Counted from the stretch's first letter, positions 1-9,204 are shown. The stretch: DNA of 36,411 bases from Gemmatimonadaceae bacterium (GCA_025450035.1 JANWIF010000145.1:1-36411), one strand, 5' to 3'. Program-made: numbers and translations. The notes: generated from the letters alone by a model not told the origin.

Positions 1-259
1 AAGGCATTCGTAGGGCGAGGACGGCGGGGGGGAGCGGGGGGGGGGGGGGACGCTATTGCTCAGCTGGGGGGGTCGGCCTATATTCTTGCCCGTGCCACCC
101 GAATGTGCGTGCGGACCCGGGCGGATGGATCGCTTGGGCCTTTTGTACATTGAGGTGGTGCGTAACGTGTGGCGACGCGGCACAAGGGTCCGTGCGTCCG
201 TCACGTGATGTCAGGGTGCGGCCCGTCCGATCCCTCGACAGCGAGCAACCATTCCGGAG

Positions 260-475
260 TTGGACATGCGCGTCACAGGCAAGGTGAAGTGGTTCAACGA
301 TGCCAAAGGATACGGTTTCATCACTCCTGACAACGGCGAAAAGGACTGCTTCGTGCATTACAGTGCGATCCAGGGGAGCGGCTTCAAGACGCTCGCCGAA
401 GGGGATCCGGTGGAGTTCGACATCGTCGAAGGGCAGAAAGGGCCGGCCGCCGAGAACGTGACCAAGCGGGAATAA
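260..475 (+). CDS. cspA: Cold-shock protein, CspA family (ATG at 266 likely the true start)
   Basis: Translation [65 protein letters not shown] has the canonical CSD motifs KGYGFI and VFVH(F/Y)SAI. Confidence 0.95.
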   Translation: MDMRVTGKVKWFNDAKGYGFITPDNGEKDCFVHYSAIQGSGFKTLAEGDPVEFDIVEGQKGPAAENVTKRE

Positions 476-495
476 GGGACACGAGCGGACGCAGG

Positions 496-530
496 CGGGG
501 GCACCGGTGAAATCGGTGCCCCCGTCTTGT
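496..530 (+). terminator. Rho-independent-type terminator after the cold-shock gene
   Basis: Perfect 11-bp stem CGGGGGCACCG (496-506) / CGGTGCCCCCG (514-524), 7-nt loop, then a short T-rich stretch; 20 nt past the stop. Confidence 0.7.
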
Positions 531-579
531 CGTTGGGCAATGCGACCCGGGCCGACCCGTGGGTAGGCTTCTACTGCGC

Positions 580-1989
580 CTAACTCAACGCCGAGCGTGC
601 GGCGGCGATCTGTTCCTTGACGGCGGTTGGTCCGGTGGCGCCGTGGATGTCGCGACGCTCGACGGACGCCGCGGGTGAGAGCGCCTCGAACACGTCGGGC
701 CCGAAGCGCGTGTGCGCGGCGGTGAACGACTTGAAAGGGAGCGCATGGAGCGAGATGCCCGACTCCTCGCTCTCGCGAATCAATTGCCCGACGCTGGCGT
801 GCGCTTCACGGAACGTGGCGCCGCGGAGTACGAGATAGTCGGCGAGATCGGTAGCCATCATCGAGCTGGACAGCGCATCGCGCATCCGGTCGGTGCGGAA
901 GGTACACTCGGCCAGGGCGCCGGCCACCGCGGGGAGCACCAGTTGCGCGGTGTCTACCGCGTCGAACAGCGCGCGCTTGTCGTCTTGCAGGTCCTTGTTG
1001 TAGCCGCTGGGCAGCCCTTTGAGCGTGGCGAGCAGCGCAGTGAGATCGCCGAGCATGCGCGCACCGGAGCCGCGCGCCAGTTCCAGCGCGTCGGGGTTGC
1101 GCTTCTGCGGCATCATGCTCGAGCCGGTGGTGTACGCGTCGCCGAACTGCACGAAGCCGAATTCGGTGGTGCCGTAGAGAATGAGATCTTCGGCGAGTCG
1201 CGACAGGTGGCCGGCCATCATCGCGACGGTGAACAGCAACTCGGCCACGAAATCGCGATCACTCACGGCATCGATGCTGTTGGGGCTCAGACGTGAGAAC
1301 CCAAGGCTGCCCTGGAGCAGCACGCGTGAGATCGGATACGCGCATCCGGCGATCGCGCCGGAGCCGAGTGGCAGCGTCGCCGTGGAACGCGCGGTATGGG
1401 ACAGGCGCAGCCGGTCCCGCTCGAGCGGCCAGAAGTGGGCGAGCATCCAATGCGCCGCGGCCACCGGTTGGGCACGCTGCATATGGGTGTACGCCGGCAT
1501 GAGCGCGCCCTCGGCCTCGAGCGCGATCGCGTGATCGAGGAGCACGCGCTGCAGCTGGCGCACCGACGCATCGAGGGCGGCGCAGGCGTCCATGGTCCAG
1601 AGGCGCGTGGCGGTGGCCACCTGATCGTTGCGGCTGCGGCCCGTGTGCAGCTTGGATGCGAGGTCGCCGATTTCATCGTGCAGGAGGCGATCGATCATCG
1701 TGTGCACGTCTTCATCGGATGGCAGTGGCGTCGTACCGGCGCGGAAACGTGCGGCGACTCCATCCAGTCCGCGCTCCAAGCGCTGACTTTCGTCCACCGT
1801 TAGGACGCCGGCGCTCCAGAGGGCGACGGCCCAAGCTTTCGAGAGGCGGATATCGAACGGCCAGAGGCGGAAATCGACGCCGATGGAGCGGTTGAGGGCA
1901 TCGAGCGCGGCTGCCGAGTCGCCGCTGAACCGGCCGCCCCAGAGTTTGTGTGCCGTCGCGTCAGCGCCCACGAGCTTGAGTGAGGTCAC
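580..1989 (-). CDS. argH: Argininosuccinate lyase
   Basis: KLWGGRFSGDSAAALDALNRSI at the N-terminus; signature GSSMMPQKRNPDALE; 4-nt overlap with argG. Confidence 0.95.
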   Translation of the reverse strand: MTSLKLVGADATAHKLWGGRFSGDSAAALDALNRSIGVDFRLWPFDIRLSKAWAVALWSAGVLTVDESQRLERGLDGVAARFRAGTTPLPSDEDVHTMIDRLLHDEIGDLASKLHTGRSRNDQVATATRLWTMDACAALDASVRQLQRVLLDHAIALEAEGALMPAYTHMQRAQPVAAAHWMLAHFWPLERDRLRLSHTARSTATLPLGSGAIAGCAYPISRVLLQGSLGFSRLSPNSIDAVSDRDFVAELLFTVAMMAGHLSRLAEDLILYGTTEFGFVQFGDAYTTGSSMMPQKRNPDALELARGSGARMLGDLTALLATLKGLPSGYNKDLQDDKRALFDAVDTAQLVLPAVAGALAECTFRTDRMRDALSSSMMATDLADYLVLRGATFREAHASVGQLIRESEESGISLHALPFKSFTAAHTRFGPDVFEALSPAASVERRDIHGATGPTAVKEQIAAARSALS

Positions 1990-3239
1990 GCGATGGCGAG
2001 CGCCTGCGGCGCTTCCTCGGCGGCGGCGGCATCCGCCGAAGCAAGCTGCTGATCCTTGAGCGCGCGCACGCGCTGCGAGAGACCATAGAGGCGGATGAAG
2101 CCCGCCGCGTCGCTTTGCTGGTAGACGTCATCTTCGCCGAAGGTGACGAAGCGTTCGTCATAGAGCGCCTGCTCGCTGACCCGTCCGGCGACGGTGATCG
2201 TGCCCTTATAGAGGCGCATCGTGATGGTACCGGTGACGCGCTGTTGGGTGGCGTCGACGAACGCATCGTACGCCTCGCGCTCCGTGGTCCACCAGCGTCC
2301 CTCGTACACGAGATCGGCGTAGCGTGGGGAGATAAAATCTTTGGCGGCGAGAGTGCGGCGATCGAGCACGAGCTGCTCGAGCTCGGAATGGGCGGTGTGG
2401 AGCAGTGTGCCGCCGGGCGTCTCGTACACGCCGCGGGACTTCATGCCGACCAGGCGGTCTTCCACCAGATCGATCCGACCAATGCCGTGGCGGCCGCCGA
2501 TGGTGTTGAGCGTTTCGATGAGCGCGACCGGGGGCAGCGTTTTTCCGTTGACGGCAACCGGCGTACCGGCGACGAAGCCAATGGCGACGTCCTCGGGCGA
2601 GTCTGGCGCCGCGACCGGACTGGTGGTGAGGAGAAAGAGATCATCTGGCGGAATGGAGGCAGGATTCTCGAGGATTCCGCCTTCGTGCGAGATGTGCCAA
2701 AGGTTGCGGTCGCGCGAGTAGATCTTTTCGCGTGTGGCGGCGACTGGAACGTGATGCTCTGCGGCGTAGGCGATGGCGTCTTCGCGGCTGCGGATGTCCC
2801 ATTCGCGCCACGGGGCGATGACAGGAAGGTCAGGGGCGAACGCGGCGTAGGTGAGCTCGAAGCGCACCTGATCGTTTCCCTTCCCGGTGCAGCCGTGCGC
2901 GAGCGCGTCCGCGTTGACGGCGCGCGCGACCTCGACCTGGCGCTTGGCAATGAGCGGTCGGGCCATGGACGTACCGAGCAGGTATTTGCGTCCATAGACT
3001 GCGCCCGAGCGGAGCGTGGGCCAGATGTATTCGGTGACGAACTCTTCGCGGAGGTCTTCCACGTGGCATTCCGCGGCGCCGGAGGCGAGCGCTTTCTCGC
3101 GGATGCCGGAGAGCTCCTCGCCCTGTCCGATGTGGGCGGCGACGCAGACGATGCGTGCGCTGTACCGTTCGCGGAGCCACGGGACGATGATCGAGGTATC
3201 GAGGCCGCCCGAGTAGGCGAGGGCGATGGTGCGAATCAT
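1986..3239 (-). CDS. argG: Argininosuccinate synthase
   Basis: ALAYSGGLDTSIIVPWLRE PP-loop; GCTGKGNDQVRFE motif; gene neighbourhood. Confidence 0.95.
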   Translation of the reverse strand: MIRTIALAYSGGLDTSIIVPWLRERYSARIVCVAAHIGQGEELSGIREKALASGAAECHVEDLREEFVTEYIWPTLRSGAVYGRKYLLGTSMARPLIAKRQVEVARAVNADALAHGCTGKGNDQVRFELTYAAFAPDLPVIAPWREWDIRSREDAIAYAAEHHVPVAATREKIYSRDRNLWHISHEGGILENPASIPPDDLFLLTTSPVAAPDSPEDVAIGFVAGTPVAVNGKTLPPVALIETLNTIGGRHGIGRIDLVEDRLVGMKSRGVYETPGGTLLHTAHSELEQLVLDRRTLAAKDFISPRYADLVYEGRWWTTEREAYDAFVDATQQRVTGTITMRLYKGTITVAGRVSEQALYDERFVTFGEDDVYQQSDAAGFIRLYGLSQRVRALKDQQLASADAAAAEEAPQALAIA

Positions 3240-3274
3240 GGAAGCTCCGGCGTCCGGTCAGCGTGCGGTCAGGA

Positions 3275-3324
3275 TAAATATGCTAGGCGAGTGCATATTT
3301 AGTCCTCGAACATCGTCGAGTCAA
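3275..3324 (-). promoter_or_regulatory. argG promoter with overlapping palindromic operator (candidate ArgR box)
   Basis: Minus strand TTGACT (3324-3319) - 17 nt - TAAATA (3301-3296); perfect inverted repeat TAAATATGC (3275-3283) N9 GCATATTTA (3293-3301). Confidence 0.7.
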
Positions 3325-3360
3325 GGAGGGGAGCAGGGGAAGGGAGAAGTGAAGGGCGGG

Positions 3361-3819
3361 TCAGCGGTCGGCGAGAGATTTGAGGCGGCGCACGAGCTTT
3401 TCGCGGGCGTTGCTGGAGCGGCAGACGATGAGAATGGTGTCGTCGCCGGCGATGGTGCCGATGACTTCGGGCCATTCTTCGGCGTCGAGGGCTTCGCCGA
3501 TGGGTTGGGCGCCGCTGGGGAGCGTGTGCAGGACGATCAGTTCGCCGACGCCATCGATCTGCGTGAAGAAGTGAGGCAGGAGCGCTTCCAGTGAGGGCGA
3601 GCCATCGTCGCTCGTGGAGGCGGTGACGGCGTAGCGTGCGCCGCCGTGGGGCAAGGGCACGCGGCCAATGCGCAGCTCGCGCAAGTCGCGGGAGAGCGTC
3701 GACTGCGTGACGTCCCAGCCGCGGTGGAGGAGGAGTCTTCGCAGCTCTTCCTGGCTCTCGACCGGTTGCGACTCGACGATTTCGCGGATCGTCGCCTGTC
3801 GTTCCCGCTTGTTCGCCAT
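3361..3819 (-). CDS. argR: Arginine repressor ArgR (start trimmed to MANKRERQ...)
   Basis: MANKRERQATIREIVESQPVESQEELRRLLLHRGWDVTQSTLSRDLRELRIGRVPL: typical ArgR winged helix with TQSTLSRDLREL; C-terminal oligomerisation/Arg-binding part follows. Confidence 0.92.
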   Translation of the reverse strand: MANKRERQATIREIVESQPVESQEELRRLLLHRGWDVTQSTLSRDLRELRIGRVPLPHGGARYAVTASTSDDGSPSLEALLPHFFTQIDGVGELIVLHTLPSGAQPIGEALDAEEWPEVIGTIAGDDTILIVCRSSNAREKLVRRLKSLADR

Positions 3820-3936
3820 GGGCTTCCTCTTCGTGCTCGTTCCGGGGAGGATACAGCACCCAGTGCCCGGCCTGCCAGAGCGGAGGAGCTTGGCGGGCGG
3901 GCTTTGGGATGTGGGTGCCGGCGCCGGTCTGCGGCA

Positions 3937-3980
3937 TTGACACGGGCGTCGTGCGTGTTTATGCATGGATCGTGCATAAA
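3937..3980 (+). promoter_or_regulatory. argC promoter with overlapping palindromic operator (candidate ArgR box)
   Basis: TTGACA (3937-3942) - 17 nt - TATGCA (3960-3965); perfect inverted repeat TTTATGCA (3958-3965) N7 TGCATAAA (3973-3980). Confidence 0.65.
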
Positions 3981-4934
3981 GTTTCGATCGGGGTCCTGGG
4001 CGCGAGCGGCTATGCCGGTCGTGAGTTGTGCGCGTTGGTGGCGCGTCATCCGCGGGCCGAGCTGGCGTTCGCGTGCGCGAACGAACGGCGCGGGGAGACG
4101 GCGAGGATTGGTGGGCGGGAGGTGACATTCCTGGCCAGCGACGACGCGCCGCTCGAACGTGCCACGTTGGTGTTCAGCGCGTTGCCGCACGGGGCATCGA
4201 GGCCTTGGGTGGATGCGGCGCGCGGGGCGGGCGCGAAAGTCGTGGACCTGTCCGCCGACTTGCGTCCGGGGAACGGCGCGGCGTGCCAGGTGCCTTACGG
4301 CCTAACGGAATTGGCACGCGAGGATGTGCGCGCGGCGGACGTGGTTGCGAATCCCGGGTGCTACCCGACGGCGGTGCTGTTGGCGCTGCTGCCGCTGTTG
4401 ACGCGGGGGCTGATTGCGGGCGGCGGGTGTGTGAGCATTGCCGCGGCGAGCGGCGTGACGGGCGCCGGATTCACGCCGCGGCGCGACCTGTTGTTCGCCG
4501 AGGTGAGTGAGGACTATCGGCCGTATGCGGTGGGCAACGTGCACCGGCACCTGGCCGAGATGTCGGCCATGGTGCGCGCGTTGGGGAGCGACGCCGATCT
4601 GGTGTTCACTCCGCATCTGCTACCGGTGTCGCGCGGGATTCTGGCGACGATCACCGTACCGCTGGCCGAACCGGTGAGCGATCCAATAGGTATCTGGCGG
4701 GCACACTATGCCGGCGAGCCGTTTATCGAGGTGACGAGTGATGTGCCGGCGCTTCGCGACGTGGTGCACCGGAACGTGGCGCGCATCACGGCGCACGTGG
4801 CGGCCGGTGTGCGGGGGCCGACGCTGATCGTGATCGCGGCGATCGACAATCTCATGAAGGGGGCGGCGGGGCAGGCGATGCAGAACGGCAACCTGTTGAT
4901 GGGCTTGGACGAAACGATGGGGTTGCCGGCGTGA
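3972..4934 (+). CDS. argC: N-acetyl-gamma-glutamyl-phosphate reductase (GTG start at 3972 proposed; ORF open from 3909)
   Basis: KVSIGVLGASGYAGRELCALVARHP; VVANPGCYPTAVLLAL active-site signature. Confidence 0.93.
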   Translation: MHKVSIGVLGASGYAGRELCALVARHPRAELAFACANERRGETARIGGREVTFLASDDAPLERATLVFSALPHGASRPWVDAARGAGAKVVDLSADLRPGNGAACQVPYGLTELAREDVRAADVVANPGCYPTAVLLALLPLLTRGLIAGGGCVSIAAASGVTGAGFTPRRDLLFAEVSEDYRPYAVGNVHRHLAEMSAMVRALGSDADLVFTPHLLPVSRGILATITVPLAEPVSDPIGIWRAHYAGEPFIEVTSDVPALRDVVHRNVARITAHVAAGVRGPTLIVIAAIDNLMKGAAGQAMQNGNLLMGLDETMGLPA

Positions 4935-5695
4935 TGCGAGTGGTGAAGATCGGCGGGCGTGCGCAGGACGACGCGCGGTTAGTGGCCGCGGTGGCGGCGC
5001 TCTGGCACGCCGCACCGGGCGCCCTGTGCGTGGTGCACGGGGGCGGCGACGAGATTTCGGCGCTGCAGCGTGCGTTAGGCGTCCAGCCCGCGTTCATATC
5101 GGGTCGGCGCGTGACCGATGGGGGCGACATCGAGACAATTCGGATGGCACTCTCCGGCGCGGCGAACAAGCGGTTGGTGGCGCGCCTCACGGCTGCCGGG
5201 GTGCCGGCGCTGGGGTTGTCGGGCGAGGATGCCGGACTGTTCGGCGCGCGTGCGGGAGTGGATGCGGGGATGGGGCGGGTGGGCGAGCCGGCATGGGTGG
5301 ACGTGAGGCTGATCCGGCATCTCCTGGCGGGTCCATATCTGCCGGTGCTGTCGCCGCTGTCGCGCGATCTGGATGCGACGGACGGCAGCGCGTTGAACGT
5401 GAACGGCGACGATGCGGCGGCGGCGTTAGCCGTCGCGCTCGGCGCCGAGGAGTTGATATTCGTGGCCGATGTACCCGGTGTGCTCGTGGATGGCGATGTC
5501 GCGCCGTTGCTGGACGTGGATGAGGCAACGGCAGCGATTGCGGCGGGGACGGCGACTGGCGGAATGTCCGCCAAAGTGCAGGCTGGCATCGCGGCGCTCG
5601 AGCGTGGCGTCCCGCGCGTGCGCATCGGCGATCTGGACGCTCTTCTCGACTCGGTGCGGGGCACGGTGCTCGCGCCATCACGGAGCCTGGTGTGA
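4931..5695 (+). CDS. argB: Acetylglutamate kinase
   Basis: VVKIGG ... VVHGGGDEISALQRALG ... SALNVNGDDAAAALAVALGAEELIFVADVPGVL; overlaps argC and argD. Confidence 0.9.
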   Translation: MMRVVKIGGRAQDDARLVAAVAALWHAAPGALCVVHGGGDEISALQRALGVQPAFISGRRVTDGGDIETIRMALSGAANKRLVARLTAAGVPALGLSGEDAGLFGARAGVDAGMGRVGEPAWVDVRLIRHLLAGPYLPVLSPLSRDLDATDGSALNVNGDDAAAALAVALGAEELIFVADVPGVLVDGDVAPLLDVDEATAAIAAGTATGGMSAKVQAGIAALERGVPRVRIGDLDALLDSVRGTVLAPSRSLV

Positions 5696-6909
5696 CCGCT
5701 CTCCCACTTCAAGCGCTGGTGCCGGACGCTATCCCGGCCGTCCGGTCCACTCCCGATTCGCTGCTCGGGCTCTATCGTCGTCCGTCGATCGAACTGGTTC
5801 GCGGTGCTGGACTGCGCGTGTTCGACCGCGAGGGGCGCGTGTACCTGGATTTCACGAGCGGCATAGGCGTGAACGCGTTCGGCCACGGCGACGAGGGCAT
5901 CGCCGCCGCGATGGGCGAGGCAGCCGCCTCGGGGCTGGTGCACACGTCGAATCTCTATCACACCGAGCCGGCGCGGCGTCTGGCCGACGCGCTCACGCGG
6001 CTGTCCACGTTGGACCGCGCCTTCTTCTGCAATTCGGGCGCCGAGGCCAATGAAGGCGCGTTCAAGTTCGCGCGCCGGTGGGCCCGCGAGTTAGGCGGGC
6101 CCGCGAAGCACGAGATTCTGGCTGTGCGGGGGGGATTCCACGGACGGCTCTTCGCCACGCTGGCGGCCACCGACCGGCCTAACTACCGGGCGCCATTCCG
6201 TCCGCTGGCGGGGGGCGTGAGCGTGGTGGAGCGCGATCTACGCACCCTCGAGCACGTGTTGGACGGCGAGAGTGTGGCGGCGCTGATCCTCGAGCCGGTG
6301 CAGGGCGAGGGCGGGGTGCGCGTGCTTGACGTGGGATTCCTGCGCGAGGTGCGCGCGCTCACGCGGGCGCGGCGGGTGGCGTTGATCTTCGACGAGATCC
6401 AGTGCGGGCTGGGGCGGACGGGCTGGATGTTCGCATACGAGCGCGCGGGGGTCGTGCCCGATCTGGTCACGCTCGCGAAGGCGCTGGCGGGCGGCCTGCC
6501 GATGGGCGCGGTGCTCATGTCGGAGGAGATCGCGGCGACGGTCCGGCCCGGCGATCATGGGACGACGTTCGGCGGCGGCCCGTTCGTATCGGAGGTGGCG
6601 CTGCACGTGATCAAGCGGCTCGCCGATCCGGCGCTGCTGGAGCAGGTGCGCGGCACGGGTGCATGGTTAGGCGAAGAGCTTGCGACGCTGGCGGCGCGGT
6701 CGAGGCGCATTCGCGCGGTCCGCGGGATCGGATACATCTGGGGGATCGACGTGATGCAAGCGGCGAGCGAAGTGGTTCGCAAAGCGCTCGACGCGGGCTT
6801 GCTGGTGTGCTCGGCGGGAGAGTTCACCATCCGTCTGCTGCCGCCGCTCATTGCGCAGCGCGACGATCTGGCCGAGGGGCTGAGCCTGCTGGAAGAGGCG
6901 GTTCGATGA
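5692..6909 (+). CDS. argD: Acetylornithine/succinyldiaminopimelate-type class III aminotransferase
   Basis: FTSGIGVNAFGHG; FFCNSGAEANEGAFKFARRW; LIFDEIQCGLGRTG; TLAKALAGGLPMGAV PLP-lysine motif. Confidence 0.93.
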   Translation: MTALPLQALVPDAIPAVRSTPDSLLGLYRRPSIELVRGAGLRVFDREGRVYLDFTSGIGVNAFGHGDEGIAAAMGEAAASGLVHTSNLYHTEPARRLADALTRLSTLDRAFFCNSGAEANEGAFKFARRWARELGGPAKHEILAVRGGFHGRLFATLAATDRPNYRAPFRPLAGGVSVVERDLRTLEHVLDGESVAALILEPVQGEGGVRVLDVGFLREVRALTRARRVALIFDEIQCGLGRTGWMFAYERAGVVPDLVTLAKALAGGLPMGAVLMSEEIAATVRPGDHGTTFGGGPFVSEVALHVIKRLADPALLEQVRGTGAWLGEELATLAARSRRIRAVRGIGYIWGIDVMQAASEVVRKALDAGLLVCSAGEFTIRLLPPLIAQRDDLAEGLSLLEEAVR

Positions 6910-7094
6910 ACGATCGGCTTCAGGTAAGAGTGATGGTGGTTGGGGGGGGGGTCATCGGTGAACATTTCTCTCAGCTTGTCATGTCGCCTTCCGCAGCGCA
7001 CGATTCGAGGTGCGTGCGCAGGATCGTGGCATCGTGGCGGCCGGATGGTGGGGCGTCGCCGAGAGGACTCAATGGTGACTCAAGGGGGAGTGGA

Positions 7095-7661
7095 ATGAGA
7101 CGAACGTGGATGAGCATGGCGATCGGGGGGGTGATGCTCGCTGGCTCGGGTGTGTCGGCCGGAGCACAGGAGCTGGTTTCGCGGCCGTGGCAGTTCGGTC
7201 TTGTGGGCGGAATGACGGTGCCGCTTGGAAATCTGTCACAGCAGTCGACCACGGGGTGGCATGCTGGCGCGCTGATCAACCTCGGTGTGCCACTCGTTCC
7301 GTTGGGCGCCCGGATCGAAGCCACATGGTACCAGATGGGGACCAAGAGCTTTGGCGATGGCAACAGTGCGAAGGCGCGCATCATTGCCGGAACCTTTGAT
7401 GTGACATATACGCTGGCCACGGTGCCGATCGTCAAGCCGTATCTGATTGGCGGCGTGGGCGCGTACAACGTCAAATTTGACGACACGAGATTTACAACGA
7501 TCGGGTCGAACTCCCAAACACGTTTCGGCATCAACGCAGGCGCCGGCCTTCGCGTGCAGCTCACCGGATTTTCGACGTTCGTGGAGGCGAGGTGGCACGA
7601 TATCTTTCTGACCGGCCAGAGTCGGCAGATGCTCCCCATCAGCGTCGGGATCTCGTTCTAA
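7095..7661 (+). CDS. Outer-membrane beta-barrel protein, secreted
   Basis: Signal peptide MRRTWMSMAIGGVMLAGSGVSAGAQE followed by alternating amphipathic strands (PWQFGLVGGMTVPLG ... FGINAGAGLRVQL ... LPISVGISF ending in F). Confidence 0.7.
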   Translation: MRRTWMSMAIGGVMLAGSGVSAGAQELVSRPWQFGLVGGMTVPLGNLSQQSTTGWHAGALINLGVPLVPLGARIEATWYQMGTKSFGDGNSAKARIIAGTFDVTYTLATVPIVKPYLIGGVGAYNVKFDDTRFTTIGSNSQTRFGINAGAGLRVQLTGFSTFVEARWHDIFLTGQSRQMLPISVGISF

Positions 7662-7671
7662 CAGAGGCGAT

Positions 7672-8292
7672 GTGAGTCGCCGCTCGCCGCCGCGCGCGGG
7701 GATGCGCGCGGTGCAGTCGGCGCTGGACGAAGCGCGCTTCGGGCCCGGGCGCACGCTCAATCTGCGCTCGATGCTGCCCACGGCCGCGCAGGCGACTGCC
7801 CGCGCCGAAAGCTGGCTACGCGGAAAACAGGCTGAGCGGGCTGGTGAGGTGCTCGTCATCACTGGCCGCGGAAATCGAAGCGTGGCCGGCGTGTCGGTGG
7901 TGCGGCAGTCCGTCGGCGCCTTACTCGCGTCGCTGCGCCGTCGTGGGGTGGTGCGGGCAATTCAGGAGCACACGCCGGGCTCGTTCGTCGTCGAGCTCGC
8001 ACCGCTTTCCGCACTGCGAGAGGCGCCGATGCGGCGGCGGCATCCAGTGCCCGTACCTACGGCTGACCCGATAGCACTCGCCGGGTTGTCACGCACCACG
8101 CGTGCGTTGTTGCGCACGGTAGCGTTGCGCGCACTGGAGTCGCTGGGTGTGCGCGATCCCGAGCCATTTGTGGAGCACGAGATGCTCGCGCAGTTCGCGC
8201 ACATTGGCGCGAGTGTAGGTGAGGGTCCGCAGCGTGAAGAGCGGCTGCGCGGCGCGCTGCGCACCGTGCTCGACGAGTTCGAGAAGCGCTGA
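7672..8292 (+). CDS. Smr (MutS2 C-terminal-like) domain protein
   Basis: LNLRSMLPTAAQATARAESWLRGKQAERAGEVLVITGRGNRS...VRQSVGALLASLRRRGVVRAIQEHTPGSFVVEL resembles the DLHG...TGKG...L Smr pattern. Confidence 0.55.
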   Translation: MSRRSPPRAGMRAVQSALDEARFGPGRTLNLRSMLPTAAQATARAESWLRGKQAERAGEVLVITGRGNRSVAGVSVVRQSVGALLASLRRRGVVRAIQEHTPGSFVVELAPLSALREAPMRRRHPVPVPTADPIALAGLSRTTRALLRTVALRALESLGVRDPEPFVEHEMLAQFAHIGASVGEGPQREERLRGALRTVLDEFEKR

Positions 8293-8346
8293 CGCCGCGA
8301 CGTCGGCGAGTAGGGCGCGGGCGCCCTATCGGCGCGTGCGACGTCA

Positions 8347-9036
8347 ATGTTAGCTTGCGCCGTTCCGAGCACGTCGGGCCATCATCCGCCTCGCGCACTT
8401 TTCTTGGGCAACTTTCTCCAGTTCGCGCTTATCACGTTCACGTCGGTGCTGTTCATCGTGGACCCGATCGCGGTGATACCGACGTACTTGGTCATCACGC
8501 GCAACGAGACTCCCGAGCAGCGTCGCGTCACGGCCAGACGCGCCGCCCTCGCGGCGGCAGCGTTGATGATCATCTTCGGGATCGCTGGACGGCTGATTTT
8601 CCGCGTATTCGGCATCACACTGCCCGCGTTTCGTATTGCCGGCGGACTCATTCTGTGGCTGGTGGCGATGGACATGTTGCGTGGCCAGCGCACCACGCAG
8701 GAGAGCACCGCGGAGATCATCGAAGGGGAGGAGAAGGACGACGTTGCGGTCACGCCGCTGGCGGTGCCGATGCTGGCCGGTCCGGGCGCGATATCGACCG
8801 TAATGGTACTCGCCAGCCAGGCGCGCTCGGTTCCCGAGTCGATCGTGGTGTACGGCTCCGTGGTGCTCACTGCGGCCATTTCGTGGGCCGCGCTTCGGTT
8901 AGGCGAGCGACTCGTGGTGGTGCTGGGTCAGACGGGGATTCGGGTGATGACGCGCATCATGGGGTTAATGCTCGCGGCGGTGGCGGTGCAGTTCGTAGTA
9001 ACAGGAGTTCGGGACGCCTTCTTAGCCCACGGGTAG
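8347..9036 (+). CDS. MarC family (UPF0056) integral membrane protein; true start may be downstream (TTG 8404)
   Basis: FVDPIAVIPTYLVIT-like N-terminus, RIAGGLILWLVAMDML, VTPLAVPMLAGPGAISTVM motif of the MarC family. Confidence 0.85.
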   Translation: MLACAVPSTSGHHPPRALFLGNFLQFALITFTSVLFIVDPIAVIPTYLVITRNETPEQRRVTARRAALAAAALMIIFGIAGRLIFRVFGITLPAFRIAGGLILWLVAMDMLRGQRTTQESTAEIIEGEEKDDVAVTPLAVPMLAGPGAISTVMVLASQARSVPESIVVYGSVVLTAAISWAALRLGERLVVVLGQTGIRVMTRIMGLMLAAVAVQFVVTGVRDAFLAHG

Positions 9037-9204
9037 GTGGTGGTGGTGGTCGGTGCATTTGCGTACGACGACCGTTGGGGTGTGGAAGGCGATCATCGTA
9101 GTTGCGTTGCGCAGCGGTTCGGCGGCCTGCCGCGTACACCGCTCGGGTGCGACACGCTGTGAGCTACCCAATCACCATCACCAACCACCAGTCACCAGTC
9201 CACC

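Noticed and set aside
1980-3302. 440-aa plus-strand ORF opposite argG
   Set aside because: Antisense shadow of a clear argG; sequence is Arg/Gly/Asp-rich with no recognisable motif, as expected for GC-rich antisense frames.
4852-5961. 369-aa minus-strand ORF opposite argB/argD
   Set aside because: Ser/Pro/Ala/Thr-rich shadow ORF over two well-supported genes.
6906-7094. Short frame after argD starting MNDRLQVRVMVVGGGVIGEHFSQLV, with GxGxxG look
   Set aside because: The Gly run comes from a G10 homopolymer and the rest shows no domain; too short and unsupported to call a gene or an argF remnant.
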